Shown here piece by piece: positions 18,554-28,117 of a stretch of 64,000 bases of DNA (the stretch's first letter is position 1; each line of letters opens with the position of its first letter). This DNA is from Limnochordales bacterium (GTDB lineage: Bacteria; Bacillota; Limnochordia; Limnochordales; DUMU01): assembly GCA_014896315.1 (NCBI GenBank), contig JADBKP010000001.1, positions 519,557-583,556 on the forward strand, given 5' to 3'. The position numbers and the translations under genes are program-made. The notes beneath the pieces are model-generated. The model saw nothing but the letters and a program-made list of their open reading frames with translations. It did no database searches and had not been told where the DNA came from.

Positions 18554-19159
18554 ATGAGCATCCTGGTGCCAATGGTGGTGGAGCAGACCAATCGAGGGGA
18601 GAGAGCATATGACATCTACTCCCGGTTACTCAAGGATCGGATTGTCTTCCTCGGAGGACCTATTGACGACCATGTAGCCAACCTGGTCATTGCTCAGCTT
18701 CTCTTTCTCGAATCAGAAGACCCCGAGAAAGACATCAGCCTCTACATTAACAGTCCGGGTGGTGAGGTATATTCGGGGCTTGCCATCTACGATACTATCC
18801 AGTATATTCGCCCGGACGTGTCCACCATCTGTGTAGGTCTGGCAGCCAGCATGGCAGCGTTGCTCCTCGCTGCAGGAACAAAGGGGAAGCGTTATGCGTT
18901 GCCGTACAGTCGGATCATGATCCACCAGCCCCTCGGCGGGGCCAGAGGACAGGCTACAGAAATCGAGATCGAGGCCCGGGAGATCCTGCGGGTGAAGAAT
19001 ACACTTAACGAAATTCTTAGGAAGCATACCGGCCAACCAATGGAGAAGATAGAGCGGGACACCGACCGCAATTTCTACATGTCGGCACAGGAGGCGCTGG
19101 AGTACGGAATCATCGACGACATAATGACACCTGGTTCACGGAAACAGGAGGGTAAGTAG
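18554..19159 (+). CDS. clpP: ATP-dependent Clp protease proteolytic subunit
   Basis: A serine protease of 201 residues that forms the barrel used by ClpX. The catalytic triad is visible: Ser99 in GLAASMAA, His124 in MIHQPLGG and Asp169 in IERDTDR. The N-terminal [20 protein letters not shown] and the INSPGG loop are typical. Its TAG overlaps the GTG of clpX by one base, so the two are coupled. Confidence 0.98.
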   Translation: MSILVPMVVEQTNRGERAYDIYSRLLKDRIVFLGGPIDDHVANLVIAQLLFLESEDPEKDISLYINSPGGEVYSGLAIYDTIQYIRPDVSTICVGLAASMAALLLAAGTKGKRYALPYSRIMIHQPLGGARGQATEIEIEAREILRVKNTLNEILRKHTGQPMEKIERDTDRNFYMSAQEALEYGIIDDIMTPGSRKQEGK

Positions 19160-20436
19160 TGTTCAAATTCGGCGACGAAAAGTCCACTCAGCTCAAGTGC
19201 TCCTTTTGCGGCAAGCCGCAGGAGCAGGTCAAAAAGCTCATCGCGGGCCCGGGTGTCTTCATCTGCGATGAGTGCATCGAGCTTTGCAACGAGATCATCG
19301 AAGAAGAGCTGAGCGAAGAATCCGTGGGGGATCTGGGCAATCTGCCCAAGCCCCGTGAGATCAAGGCTATCCTTGACCAGTACGTGATCGGTCAGGAACA
19401 GGCGAAGAAGGTTCTCTCCGTCGCCGTCTACAACCATTACAAGCGGATCAACGCTGGCGGTCGGATCGATGACGTCGAGCTGCAGAAGAGCAACGTCCTT
19501 CTACTCGGCCCGACCGGTTCCGGCAAGACCCTGCTCGCCCAGACGTTAGCCAAGATTCTCAATGTCCCGTTTGCCATTGCCGATGCCACCTCACTGACGG
19601 AGGCAGGTTACGTCGGCGAGGATGTTGAGAATATCCTTTTGCGCTTGATCCAGAACGCCGACTACGATGTGGAGAAGGCCGAACGGGGCATTGTTTACAT
19701 CGACGAGATCGACAAGATCGCTCGCAAAAGCGAGAATCCCTCCATCACCCGCGATGTATCGGGTGAGGGCGTGCAGCAAGCGTTGCTCAAAATATTAGAG
19801 GGGACGATTGCCAGCGTACCACCCCAGGGAGGACGCAAGCACCCGCATCAGGAGTTCATCCAGATTGACACCACCAACATTCTGTTCATCTGCGGCGGGG
19901 CTTTTGAAGGGCTTGACAAGATCATCGAGAATCGGATCAACCAGAAGGCGATCGGTTTCGGCGCCAACATCAAGAGCCGGCAGGAACGGCAGGTGGGCGA
20001 GATCCTGCGCCAGGTAATGCCGCAGGATCTGCTCAAGTTCGGTATGATCCCGGAGTTTATCGGGCGGCTGCCGATCGTCGTCGCTCTGGATGCCCTGGAC
20101 GAAGATACCCTGGTGAGGATCCTGGTCGAGCCGAAGAACGCCCTGGTCCGTCAGTACCAGAAGCTGCTCGAACTGGACAACGTTGAGCTGGAGGTTACGG
20201 AGGAGGCGCTGCGGGCGGTGGCCCGTAAGGCTCTGGCCCTGAAGACGGGAGCCCGTGGCTTGCGTGCCATCCTGGAAGAAGTGATGCTCGATGTCATGTT
20301 CGAGGTACCTTCGATGAAGGATGTTCGCAAGCTTGTGATCACCAAGGAGTGCATCGAGGGTCTCGAACCTCCTCGCCTGATTAAGGTGGAGGACGGCAAG
20401 GCCCAGACGGACAGGCAGCAATCGGCTTCAGCCTAG
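19159..20436 (+). CDS. clpX: ATP-dependent Clp protease ATP-binding subunit ClpX
   Basis: AAA+ unfoldase of 425 residues that feeds ClpP, including ssrA-tagged proteins. The N-terminal zinc-binding domain (CSFCGK and CDECIELC) recognises adaptors and substrates. Walker A GPTGSGKT, Walker [10 protein letters not shown], the pore loop GYVGED and the ClpP-docking IGFGA loop are intact. It starts with GTG overlapping the clpP stop. The short tail ([12 protein letters not shown]) is unremarkable. Confidence 0.98.
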   Translation: MFKFGDEKSTQLKCSFCGKPQEQVKKLIAGPGVFICDECIELCNEIIEEELSEESVGDLGNLPKPREIKAILDQYVIGQEQAKKVLSVAVYNHYKRINAGGRIDDVELQKSNVLLLGPTGSGKTLLAQTLAKILNVPFAIADATSLTEAGYVGEDVENILLRLIQNADYDVEKAERGIVYIDEIDKIARKSENPSITRDVSGEGVQQALLKILEGTIASVPPQGGRKHPHQEFIQIDTTNILFICGGAFEGLDKIIENRINQKAIGFGANIKSRQERQVGEILRQVMPQDLLKFGMIPEFIGRLPIVVALDALDEDTLVRILVEPKNALVRQYQKLLELDNVELEVTEEALRAVARKALALKTGARGLRAILEEVMLDVMFEVPSMKDVRKLVITKECIEGLEPPRLIKVEDGKAQTDRQQSASA

Positions 20437-20571
20437 AGGGCGCCTGGTGCGGCGGCCGCTCGGCGGAGCCAAGCCAGGACCAGGTCAGGCGAAGAGACGA
20501 GCGGGGTGCGCTACGCACCCCTTTATTCTTTCCCGCCTTGGGCATACTACCCATGCGAGGGGGAGTGCGTC

Positions 20572-22434
20572 TTGAGCCTGGCAGCCATCGTTACGCTGCT
20601 TAACCTGGTCTTTCTCCTGGTGGTCGGCAGTTATTTCTGGAGCATGCTGCGTACACAGCAGGTCCACCGTAACGTGATCGATCGGGAGTCCCGCAAGGAA
20701 CTGGAGAAGCTCAAGCGGTTGCGAGCTATCTCCCTTACTGAACCGCTGTCCGAGCGAACCAGACCCCGGGAGATCTCCGAAATAGTCGGCCAGGAGGAAG
20801 GTCTGCAGATGCTGCGCGCCGCCCTGTGCGGTCCCAATCCGCAGCATGTGATCATCTACGGACCGCCCGGAGTGGGCAAGACCGCAGCGGCCCGGGTGAT
20901 CCTGGAAGAAGCCAAACGCAATCCGCTCTCACCTTTCCGGCAGTCGGCCGTCTTCGTAGAGATGGACGGCGCTACGGCTCGTTTCGACGACCGGGGCATC
21001 GCGGATCCGCTGATCGGTTCAGTACACGATCCCATCTACCAGGGAGCGGGGGCTCTGGGCATAGCGGGAATTCCCCAGCCCAAGCCGGGAGCGGTGACCA
21101 AAGCCCACGGTGGAATCCTCTTCATCGACGAGATCGGTGAGCTCCATCCCATACAGATGAATAAGCTCCTCAAAGTTCTTGAGGATCGAAAGGTCTTGCT
21201 TGAGAGCGCCTATTACAGCTCCGAAGATCCCAATATACCCGCGCACATCCACGACATTTTTCAAAATGGTCTGCCGGCAGATTTCCGGCTGGTGGGGGCG
21301 ACTACGAGGATGCCGGAGGAGATTCCGGCTGCCATTCGTTCCCGCTGCGTAGAGGTCTTCTTCCGGCCGCTCACCCCAGATGAGGTGGAACTCATCGCGC
21401 GGCAGGCAGCGAGCCGGGCCGGCATTGAACTCGAAGACGAGGCGGCCAAGGTAATCCGTGCCTATGCCCAGAACGGACGGGATGCAGTCAACATGGTGCA
21501 GCTGGCGGCCGGGCTGGCGTCGGTAGAGCGGCGTACGCGCATCAGCCGCGGTGATGTGGAATGGGTGATAGAGAGCGGTCAGTACTCCCGTCGGCCGGAG
21601 GTGCGGCTCGGTGGCGAGCCGAAGGTAGGTCTGGCTTTCGGGCTGGCGGTGGCTGGCCCGGGTGTGGGAGTGGTAATGGAAGTCGAAGCGGTGGCGACGC
21701 CGGCGGAGATGCCAGGGACGGGCCAGGTGCGGATCACCGGCATCATCGAGGAAGAAGAGGTGAGTGGGCTGGGAAAGACTCTGCGCCACAAGTCGATGGT
21801 ACGCGGTTCAGTAGATAACGTTCTGGCGGTGCTACGCCATCACACGGGCTTGCGGGTGAAGGATTACAACATAGATGTGAATCTCCCCGGTGGCACTCCT
21901 GTGGACGGCACTTCTGCCGGCGTGACCCTGGCTACAGCCATCGCCAGCGCCATATCGGGCCGGGCCGTGGCCGGGGATCTGGCTATGACCGGCGAAGTCT
22001 CGCTCCTTGGAGAGGTGCGACCGGTAGGCGGCATCCTGCCCAAGATCGAAGCGGCGATCCGGGCGGGTGCCAGCAGGATTATCATTCCGGCGGGCAACTG
22101 GCAGGACCGGTTTAAGGAGAGACGGGAGGCCGAGATCCTGCCGGTTACCAGCATTAAAGAGGTCCTCGAGCTTGCCCTACTTCCCGAGCCCCAGGACCGG
22201 GCTGAGCTCGAGCCGCAGCTCCAGCTCCAGCTCCAGCCCCAGCCCCATCTACTGCCTCTGCCCCGGTTCCAATCCGGTTCAGGCTTAAAGCCCCAGGCGG
22301 CAGCCGCCGCGCCTGCTGGGGCGGCTGCGAAGGGAGTTTCTGCTACTCCTGCTGTTGCTGCGACTGCGCCCGTAGCTGCCGATGCAACCACCGAACGGGT
22401 AGCTTCCGGCCAGGACGCGCAAAAGACGCGCTAG
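20572..22434 (+). CDS. lonB: ATP-dependent protease LonB
   Basis: A membrane-associated Lon-type protease of the Bacillus LonB group. The N-terminus is a single helix (SLAAIVTLLNLVFLLVVGSYFW), then an AAA+ domain (Walker A GPPGVGKT at nt 20860-20883, Walker B ILFIDEIGEL). The C-terminal protease domain has the Ser-Lys dyad in DGTSAG (nt 21904-21921) and GGILPKIEAA. The TTG start with GAGGGGGA upstream is preferred over an earlier in-frame start. The last 70 or so residues are a low-complexity Gln/Leu/Pro then Ala-rich tail absent from most homologues. Confidence 0.94.
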   Translation: MSLAAIVTLLNLVFLLVVGSYFWSMLRTQQVHRNVIDRESRKELEKLKRLRAISLTEPLSERTRPREISEIVGQEEGLQMLRAALCGPNPQHVIIYGPPGVGKTAAARVILEEAKRNPLSPFRQSAVFVEMDGATARFDDRGIADPLIGSVHDPIYQGAGALGIAGIPQPKPGAVTKAHGGILFIDEIGELHPIQMNKLLKVLEDRKVLLESAYYSSEDPNIPAHIHDIFQNGLPADFRLVGATTRMPEEIPAAIRSRCVEVFFRPLTPDEVELIARQAASRAGIELEDEAAKVIRAYAQNGRDAVNMVQLAAGLASVERRTRISRGDVEWVIESGQYSRRPEVRLGGEPKVGLAFGLAVAGPGVGVVMEVEAVATPAEMPGTGQVRITGIIEEEEVSGLGKTLRHKSMVRGSVDNVLAVLRHHTGLRVKDYNIDVNLPGGTPVDGTSAGVTLATAIASAISGRAVAGDLAMTGEVSLLGEVRPVGGILPKIEAAIRAGASRIIIPAGNWQDRFKERREAEILPVTSIKEVLELALLPEPQDRAELEPQLQLQLQPQPHLLPLPRFQSGSGLKPQAAAAAPAGAAAKGVSATPAVAATAPVAADATTERVASGQDAQKTR

Positions 22435-22671
22435 CGGCAGACGCATTAACTCTAAAGGTCGATTCCCAAGCAACCGCTCCACCTGCCTCAACTTTCCGAC
22501 AGGAGAAAAGCGGAGTTTTCCGAATATGGCCCTTATACCTCGTGAGCTGGGGGTCTGACAGCAGACCGGCGCATCCTGGCAGCATTTGCGTGCCGGGACG
22601 CCGGCAGTTCCATTATTGTATCTTTGTTGTATGCTTTAACTTATCTACTCCGAAGACGAGGAGCAGTGGTG

Positions 22672-25233
22672 ATGCCTGAGCTTGTGGACCGCACGGACTC
22701 CTTCAGAAGTCTGCGAGCCGGGGCGCAACGGGTCTTGCCGTTGTTGCCACTCCGCAACATGGTGATCTTCCCGGGGCAGGTCGTAACTCTGGATGTCGGG
22801 CGGGCTAAGTCCATACTGGCTATTCAGAAAGCGGCTGGCCGTGACGGTCTTCTGGTGGTGGCCACCCAGAAAGATGCCGATCAGCTGGAGCCGGAGCGGG
22901 ATGCTATCTACCCGATCGGAACGCTGGTTCAGATTCTTCTCTCCCGAGGGGTAATCGCCCTGCTGACGGGTCTTGCAGCCGCGGACGGAGAGAGTTTCCG
23001 GGTTACAGTCCGTGGATTGGAAAGGGTCAGGCTGACGAGGATCTGGCAGAAGCCCACCTACCGGGCGGCGGTCAAACTTGTACCGGAGGCGAAAGTCCGG
23101 GCCGAGGATCCCGAGTGTGCGGCGGCGCTGCTTGCTCTGGAGCGAGGGGTCAGAGAGTATGCCCAGACCGGTCGGCCGGCCCTCTTTGAGGGCGACGAGT
23201 TGCCGGAAGAGCTACTTGCCCACCCGGAGCGGGTGGCAGACCTTCTGGCCGCTCGCCTGCCTCTCTCTGTCAAAGAGAAGCAGGAGCTGCTTGAGGAAGT
23301 CAACATCTACGCGCGGCTGGTGCGGGTGTACGAGCACCTTAACCGGGAGATCGCCGTTGCCCGCCTGGATCAAAGGGTGCAGGAGCGGGTGCGCCAGCAG
23401 ATGGAGCGCTCGCAGCGGGACTACTACTTGCGGGAGCAATTGAGGGCTATCCAGCAGGAGCTGGGCGAGAGTGAGGGGACGCTGCCCGGGGATAGCGAGA
23501 TAGAGGCCTATCGACGGAAGATCAACGAGGCCGGCTTGCCGGAGGAAGCGGCCCGGAAGGCGAACCAGGAGCTGGAACGGTTGAGCCGGATGCCGCTGAT
23601 GTCGCCAGAGGCGGCTGTTATCCGGACCTACCTGGACTGGTTGATCTCCATTCCCTGGCAGAAGCGGAGCGAAGATCGGCTGGATCTTGCCCTGGCGCGG
23701 GAGATACTCGAAGCTGATCATTACGGGTTGGAGGAAGCCAAGCGGCGGATCCTGGAGTTTCTGGCCGTGCGCCGGCTGGCAGGCACCGGTGTAAGCAAGG
23801 GCCCGATCCTCTGCCTGGTCGGGCCGCCGGGGGTCGGCAAGACATCGCTGGCCCGTTCCATCGCCCGGGCGCTGGGCCGCAGTTTTGTCCGCTTCTCCCT
23901 GGGTGGCCTGCGGGATGAGGCAGAGATACGCGGGCATCGCCGCACTTACGTGGGAGCACTTCCGGGTCGCATCGTGCAAGCACTCAAGCAGGCGGGAACG
24001 ATCAACCCCGTCCTCTTACTGGACGAGATCGACAAGATGGGGATGGATGTGCGGGGTGACCCGGCCTCGGCCTTACTGGAGGTGCTCGACCCCGAACAGA
24101 ACCGGGCCTTCTCCGACCACTACCTGGAGGTGCCGGTCAACCTGAGCGAGGTGCTGTTTATTACGACGGCCAACTATCTGGGGGGGATACCGCGCCCGCT
24201 CCTGGACCGGCTGGAAGTGATCGAGATCTCGGGCTATACGGAAGACGAGAAGTTTCAGATCGGTCGCCGGTACCTCTGGCCCAAGCAGATGCGAGAGAAC
24301 GGTCTGTCGGAAGATACGGTCAGCCTGGCGGACAGCGCTCTGCGGGATATCATACGGAAATACACGCGAGAGGCAGGTGTGCGCCAGCTCGAAAGGCAAC
24401 TTGGTAAATTGTGCCGGCGTATCGCCTTGCATCTGGTGGAGGCGGGCCCGAGCCAGAAGAAACTGGTCATTGGCCGGTCTCACCTCAAGAAATACCTGGG
24501 AGCCCCGCTTTTCCGCTTTGGCGAGGTGGAGGGTGAAGACCGGGTGGGGGTCGCGACCGGTCTGGCCTACACCGAAGTGGGCGGGGATATACTTTCCATC
24601 GAGGTGGTTGTAGCGCCCGGCATGGGAAGGTTTGTGCTCACCGGCAAGCTGGGTGAGGTGATGCGGGAGTCGGCGCAGGCCGCCCATACGTACATCCGTT
24701 CACAACGAGAAGCGCTGCAGATCACTGCGGACTTTCCCGACCGGATGGATATCCATATTCACGTACCGGAGGGGTCAATCCCCAAAGACGGGCCGTCGGC
24801 GGGGATCACCATGGCCACCGCTCTAGCTTCGGCGCTGACAGGGCGGCCGGTTCGGCGGGATGTGGCCATGACCGGGGAGATCACCCTGCGCGGGAGAGTG
24901 TTGCCGGTCGGAGGGTTGAAGGAGAAACTGCTGGCGGCTGCCCGGGCAGGCATCAAGACGGTTCTGATCCCGGCTGACAACGAAAAGGACCTGAGTCTGA
25001 TACCCGCCAGTGTCAGGCGGAAGCTCGACATTCGCCTGGTGCGGGAGATGCACGAGGTCCTGGCTGCGGCGCTCCTGCCGGCAGCTCCGGCAACGGGAGG
25101 GCCGGAGGCGAGCAGCCCGGCGCAAGGGGAAGAAGAAAAGACAGGTGAAGTCCAGCCTGCGGACGAGGGGCAGGCCGGACAGGGAACTGAGCAGAAGCCG
25201 GGGACGAAGGAGAAAGCTGCCAAAGCTGGCTGA
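22672..25233 (+). CDS. lonA: ATP-dependent protease La (LonA)
   Basis: Cytoplasmic Lon protease of 853 residues. The N-terminal substrate domain starts [14 protein letters not shown], followed by a coiled-coil, the AAA+ module ([29 protein letters not shown]) and the protease domain with Ser in PKDGPSAG (nt 24781-24804) and Lys in [11 protein letters not shown] start it at the ATG at 22672, behind GAGGAG. The C-terminus has a 60-residue charged tail rich in Pro, Glu and Lys. The 237-bp gap after lonB holds an imperfect GC-rich hairpin (about 22568-22605) and a possible -10 element TATGCT near 22632. Confidence 0.97.
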   Translation: MPELVDRTDSFRSLRAGAQRVLPLLPLRNMVIFPGQVVTLDVGRAKSILAIQKAAGRDGLLVVATQKDADQLEPERDAIYPIGTLVQILLSRGVIALLTGLAAADGESFRVTVRGLERVRLTRIWQKPTYRAAVKLVPEAKVRAEDPECAAALLALERGVREYAQTGRPALFEGDELPEELLAHPERVADLLAARLPLSVKEKQELLEEVNIYARLVRVYEHLNREIAVARLDQRVQERVRQQMERSQRDYYLREQLRAIQQELGESEGTLPGDSEIEAYRRKINEAGLPEEAARKANQELERLSRMPLMSPEAAVIRTYLDWLISIPWQKRSEDRLDLALAREILEADHYGLEEAKRRILEFLAVRRLAGTGVSKGPILCLVGPPGVGKTSLARSIARALGRSFVRFSLGGLRDEAEIRGHRRTYVGALPGRIVQALKQAGTINPVLLLDEIDKMGMDVRGDPASALLEVLDPEQNRAFSDHYLEVPVNLSEVLFITTANYLGGIPRPLLDRLEVIEISGYTEDEKFQIGRRYLWPKQMRENGLSEDTVSLADSALRDIIRKYTREAGVRQLERQLGKLCRRIALHLVEAGPSQKKLVIGRSHLKKYLGAPLFRFGEVEGEDRVGVATGLAYTEVGGDILSIEVVVAPGMGRFVLTGKLGEVMRESAQAAHTYIRSQREALQITADFPDRMDIHIHVPEGSIPKDGPSAGITMATALASALTGRPVRRDVAMTGEITLRGRVLPVGGLKEKLLAAARAGIKTVLIPADNEKDLSLIPASVRRKLDIRLVREMHEVLAAALLPAAPATGGPEASSPAQGEEEKTGEVQPADEGQAGQGTEQKPGTKEKAAKAG

Positions 25234-25296
25234 GCTGCGCGCCCTGCAGCGGACGCCGGCGCGGAGGTTGGCAGATGTCGAGATGGAGGGTGGACC

Positions 25297-26307
25297 ATGG
25301 AGGAGCAGCAGTCTCATACGACAGTATCCGTAAAGCACTGGCAGGAGCTCTTAAACACGGAGATCATCCGGGGATTGGCGGGACGGGACTTCCTTTCTTT
25401 GCGTGATTTTACGCCCGGGCAGATCGAAGCTCTGATTGACCTGGCCTTGGCTTTGAAGCAGGCAAGAAGCCGAGGAGAACCACACCCGATACTGGGCGGG
25501 CGTTCTCTGGCCATGATTTTCCGCAAACCTTCAACCAGGACGCGAGTGGCATTCGAGGTTGGTATGACCGAGTTGGGAGGCCATGCCCTCTACCTTAGCG
25601 CGAACGAGATTCAGCTGCACCGGGGCGAGAGTCTGCCGGACACAGCTCGGGTCTTGTCGCGTATGGTTCATGGCATCGTAATCCGCACTTTCCGCCAGGA
25701 AGAGGTGGAAGAGATGGCCCGGTACGCTTCTGTGCCGGTGATCAACGGCCTGACCGACCTCTTCCACCCCACACAGGTCCTGGCCGATCTCGTTACGTTG
25801 CGGGAAAAGTGGGGGAGCCTGCGCGGTCATCGTCTTGCTTACGTGGGCGATGGCAACAACATGACCCATTCGCTCATGTTCGGAGCAGCTCTGATGGGGA
25901 TGGAGATGGTGGTGGCGACCCCGGCCGAGCACGGGCCCGATCCTGCTGTTCTGGCTGAAGCCCGGCAACTGGCAGCCCGGTACGGCGGGCGGGTGGAGTG
26001 GGTGCAGGACCCGCGCGAGGCGGTCAAGGGTGCCGAAGCGGTCTACACCGATACCTGGGTCAGCATGGGGCAAGAGGGGGCAGGGGAAGAGGTTGAGGCC
26101 AAACGGGCACGCCTGCGGCCGTACCAGGTGAATACTGCCTTGTTAGACCTGGCCGCCCCGGGAGCGCTGGTCATGCACTGCCTGCCCGCTCATCGGGGCG
26201 AAGAGGCTACCGACGATGTGCTGGACGGGCCGACCTCGGTCATCTTCGACCAGGCAGAGAACCGGCTGCACGCGCACAAGGCGATTCTGGCCGCCTGTCT
26301 GCGATAG
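25297..26307 (+). CDS. argF: Ornithine carbamoyltransferase
   Basis: Joins carbamoyl phosphate to ornithine to form citrulline. FRKPSTRTRVAFEVG holds the carbamoyl-phosphate STRTR motif, HPTQ.LADL and the C-terminal HCLPAHRGEE are the ornithine-type signatures, and SMGQE sits in the mobile loop. Length is 336 residues. The ATG is preceded by GGAGGG. No other arginine genes are nearby, so it is isolated from its pathway. Confidence 0.94.
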   Translation: MEEQQSHTTVSVKHWQELLNTEIIRGLAGRDFLSLRDFTPGQIEALIDLALALKQARSRGEPHPILGGRSLAMIFRKPSTRTRVAFEVGMTELGGHALYLSANEIQLHRGESLPDTARVLSRMVHGIVIRTFRQEEVEEMARYASVPVINGLTDLFHPTQVLADLVTLREKWGSLRGHRLAYVGDGNNMTHSLMFGAALMGMEMVVATPAEHGPDPAVLAEARQLAARYGGRVEWVQDPREAVKGAEAVYTDTWVSMGQEGAGEEVEAKRARLRPYQVNTALLDLAAPGALVMHCLPAHRGEEATDDVLDGPTSVIFDQAENRLHAHKAILAACLR

Positions 26308-26357
26308 CGGTAACAACCCCGTGCGGCTGGCTGCTACGCCCGCAGGGCTCCCGATTC

Positions 26358-27077
26358 TCATTCTGTTTCCTCGGTGGCCGTCCGAACGATGCAGGCATCA
26401 GGGCCGATGGAGCGCACCCGGGTTGCCGGTATCAACATAGGTGAAAGGAAACGGCGAAGGAAACCTGTGTCACGCACCAGCAGCCCGGCAAGCCGGCCCG
26501 ATTTGGGGTCGACCAGCAGATCCTTTAGCTCGCCGATCTGCTCCCCCCGGTCGGTGAGAACGGGCAGGTGGTCCAGCTCGGGTGGCGGTTGTGAGGGGGC
26601 GGGGATGCCAAAGGCCAGTCCCTGGTAGGGCAGGTTATACGGTCGGGCCGGGTGGCGATGGCGCAGGTGAGTGCCCGGTCGGAGGGCCAACCAGTCGAGA
26701 ACGGGTACGGATCGGGGTGCCCGGGCCGGACCGCTCTGGCTCTGGCGTGAAAGCACGATCCGTTCCCAGTTTACCAGGGCTGCCAACGCCTGCCGCGCGG
26801 GCGGGAGGCTGAGACTGGCGGCGGAGTTGACAGTGATCGCGTGCGGTCCGATCGCCACAAGATCCTTCAGGCCGAGCAGGCGATAGGGGCCTGCTGCCAG
26901 GGTGGCATCATCCCCGGCGTCTTCCAGGGCCGGCGAGATCTCGCAGAGAAAACCTTCTAGCCGCAGGCTGAGAGGGTGGAAGAGCGCCTGAACCACGCGG
27001 GCCACTTCCCGGCCGGTGTCCACCGCCAGGATCGGGCGCCCCTTCAAGTTGGTAAGGCGAACTCCCTCCTCACTCAT
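26358..27077 (-). CDS. PRC-barrel domain protein
   Basis: A 239-residue cytoplasmic protein with two PRC-barrel-like halves. The first runs RLTNLKGRPILAVDTGREVARVVQALFHP, the second LPVLTDRGEQIGELKDLLVDPKSGRLAGLLV. A 70-residue linker rich in Pro, Arg and Ala lies between them. PRC-barrel proteins bind RNA or other proteins in varied settings, and I cannot give a specific role. MSEEGVRL is chosen as start because AAGGAAGGGAG precedes it. It converges with argF. Confidence 0.8.
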   Translation of the reverse strand: MSEEGVRLTNLKGRPILAVDTGREVARVVQALFHPLSLRLEGFLCEISPALEDAGDDATLAAGPYRLLGLKDLVAIGPHAITVNSAASLSLPPARQALAALVNWERIVLSRQSQSGPARAPRSVPVLDWLALRPGTHLRHRHPARPYNLPYQGLAFGIPAPSQPPPELDHLPVLTDRGEQIGELKDLLVDPKSGRLAGLLVRDTGFLRRFLSPMLIPATRVRSIGPDACIVRTATEETE

Positions 27078-27249
27078 AGTCAGTGCTCCCTTCCTTAAAG
27101 GTTCGGCTGCTGCCAAAGGGACGTGGCGCTCCCTTGTCTTTCCCCGGCCTGCCGCAAAAGCCAAGGAGGATGCAATTCAGTTTATGAAAGAGGTATGCGG
27201 GAGTGTGAGCGGGGTACAGACGAGGCCGATCGTAGCCAGGCCGGAAAGA

Positions 27250-27281
27250 CCAAAAAGAGGAGGGGCTTGCCCCTCCTCTTT
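27250..27281 (-). terminator. Terminator downstream of doxX
   Basis: A perfect 12-bp stem (AAAGAGGAGGGG and CCCCTCCTCTTT) with a 4-nt loop is followed on the minus strand by a T-run (TTTTTGG). It lies 35 bp after the doxX stop. The stem is symmetric, so some function on the other strand is possible. Confidence 0.9.
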
Positions 27282-27314
27282 CCTCTGATGATCAGGTCAG
27301 GTTGCGTTGCTTTG

Positions 27315-27857
27315 TTACCGGGCTTCCTTGGCGGAAGCTACGCCCAGATCAGAGCTGGAGAGTCGGAATGCCTGGCGGATTCGGTTCCAGTAGGGACGGA
27401 TGTAGGGCAGGAGGAAGTAGTCGAGCCCGTAGTACCCGGCGGCCGCACCGCCGGCGATGATCAGGATCTGTAGCGTGTAGAGAATCGGGTTCGTGCTGGT
27501 AGTGCCGGCCAGCATAAAGTTGAGGTTCATGAATGCGCCCATAATCGCAGCAAAGGTGGTAAGGGCGCCTGCAACCAGGGCGAGCCCGACCAGGAACTCG
27601 CCGATGGGAATAAGGTAAGTGAAGAACCCGGCAGAAGGCTGGGCCACATTCTTCAGAAACCAGGCGTACCAGCTCTGGACCGCCGGATGCTCGCCGGTAG
27701 CCTTAGCGATCGCCGCGTTGAAGAACCCGTTGATGGCAGTGCCTGCCTTCTCGCCGACCCAGACCGGGTTGTGAAGCTTCTCCCAACCAGACTCGAGCCA
27801 CTGGAAACCGACGTACACACGGATAAGTGTAAGGAGCGCCCGCTTGACGCCCAGCAT
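27315..27857 (-). CDS. DoxX family membrane protein
   Basis: A 180-residue protein with four hydrophobic helices and the DoxX features VYVGFQWLESGWEKL near the start and LIPIGEFLVGLALVAGALTTFAAIMGAFMNLNFMLAG in the middle (given here as position about 90-130). Family members include subunits of thiosulfate:quinone oxidoreductase and stress-linked proteins, but no partner genes are present here. The ATG follows GGGGGAG. The upstream 260 bp contain a conspicuous inverted repeat. Confidence 0.85.
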   Translation of the reverse strand: MLGVKRALLTLIRVYVGFQWLESGWEKLHNPVWVGEKAGTAINGFFNAAIAKATGEHPAVQSWYAWFLKNVAQPSAGFFTYLIPIGEFLVGLALVAGALTTFAAIMGAFMNLNFMLAGTTSTNPILYTLQILIIAGGAAAGYYGLDYFLLPYIRPYWNRIRQAFRLSSSDLGVASAKEAR

Positions 27858-27965
27858 GTTTTCTCCCCCTCTCAGCCTAGATGAGGATCGTCGGACCCCA
27901 TCCGGTAATCATGTTACAGTCTTCACAGTACGGCAACCAGGGTATATCCTCTGGATTGGCATGAT

Positions 27966-27992
27966 AAATGTCCCGCTCCATGTGGGACATTT
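27966..27992. promoter_or_regulatory. Inverted repeat, candidate operator between doxX and phosphomannomutase
   Basis: AAATGTCCC and GGGACATTT form a perfect 9-bp inverted repeat with a 9-bp spacer, in the 260-bp divergent gap. It has the shape of a dimeric repressor or activator site and no T-run. I cannot assign it to a known regulator. Confidence 0.5.
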
Positions 27993-28117
27993 GTCACAGG
28001 ATAGCCGGGCGTCTCCTGCCAGTCGGGGCAAGGCAGCGGTACAGATCCGTGGATCGGGCACTGCCGTTGATACGCTGGAGGCAGGTATGATAGGTATCAA
28101 GAACGCTCACAGAGAGG

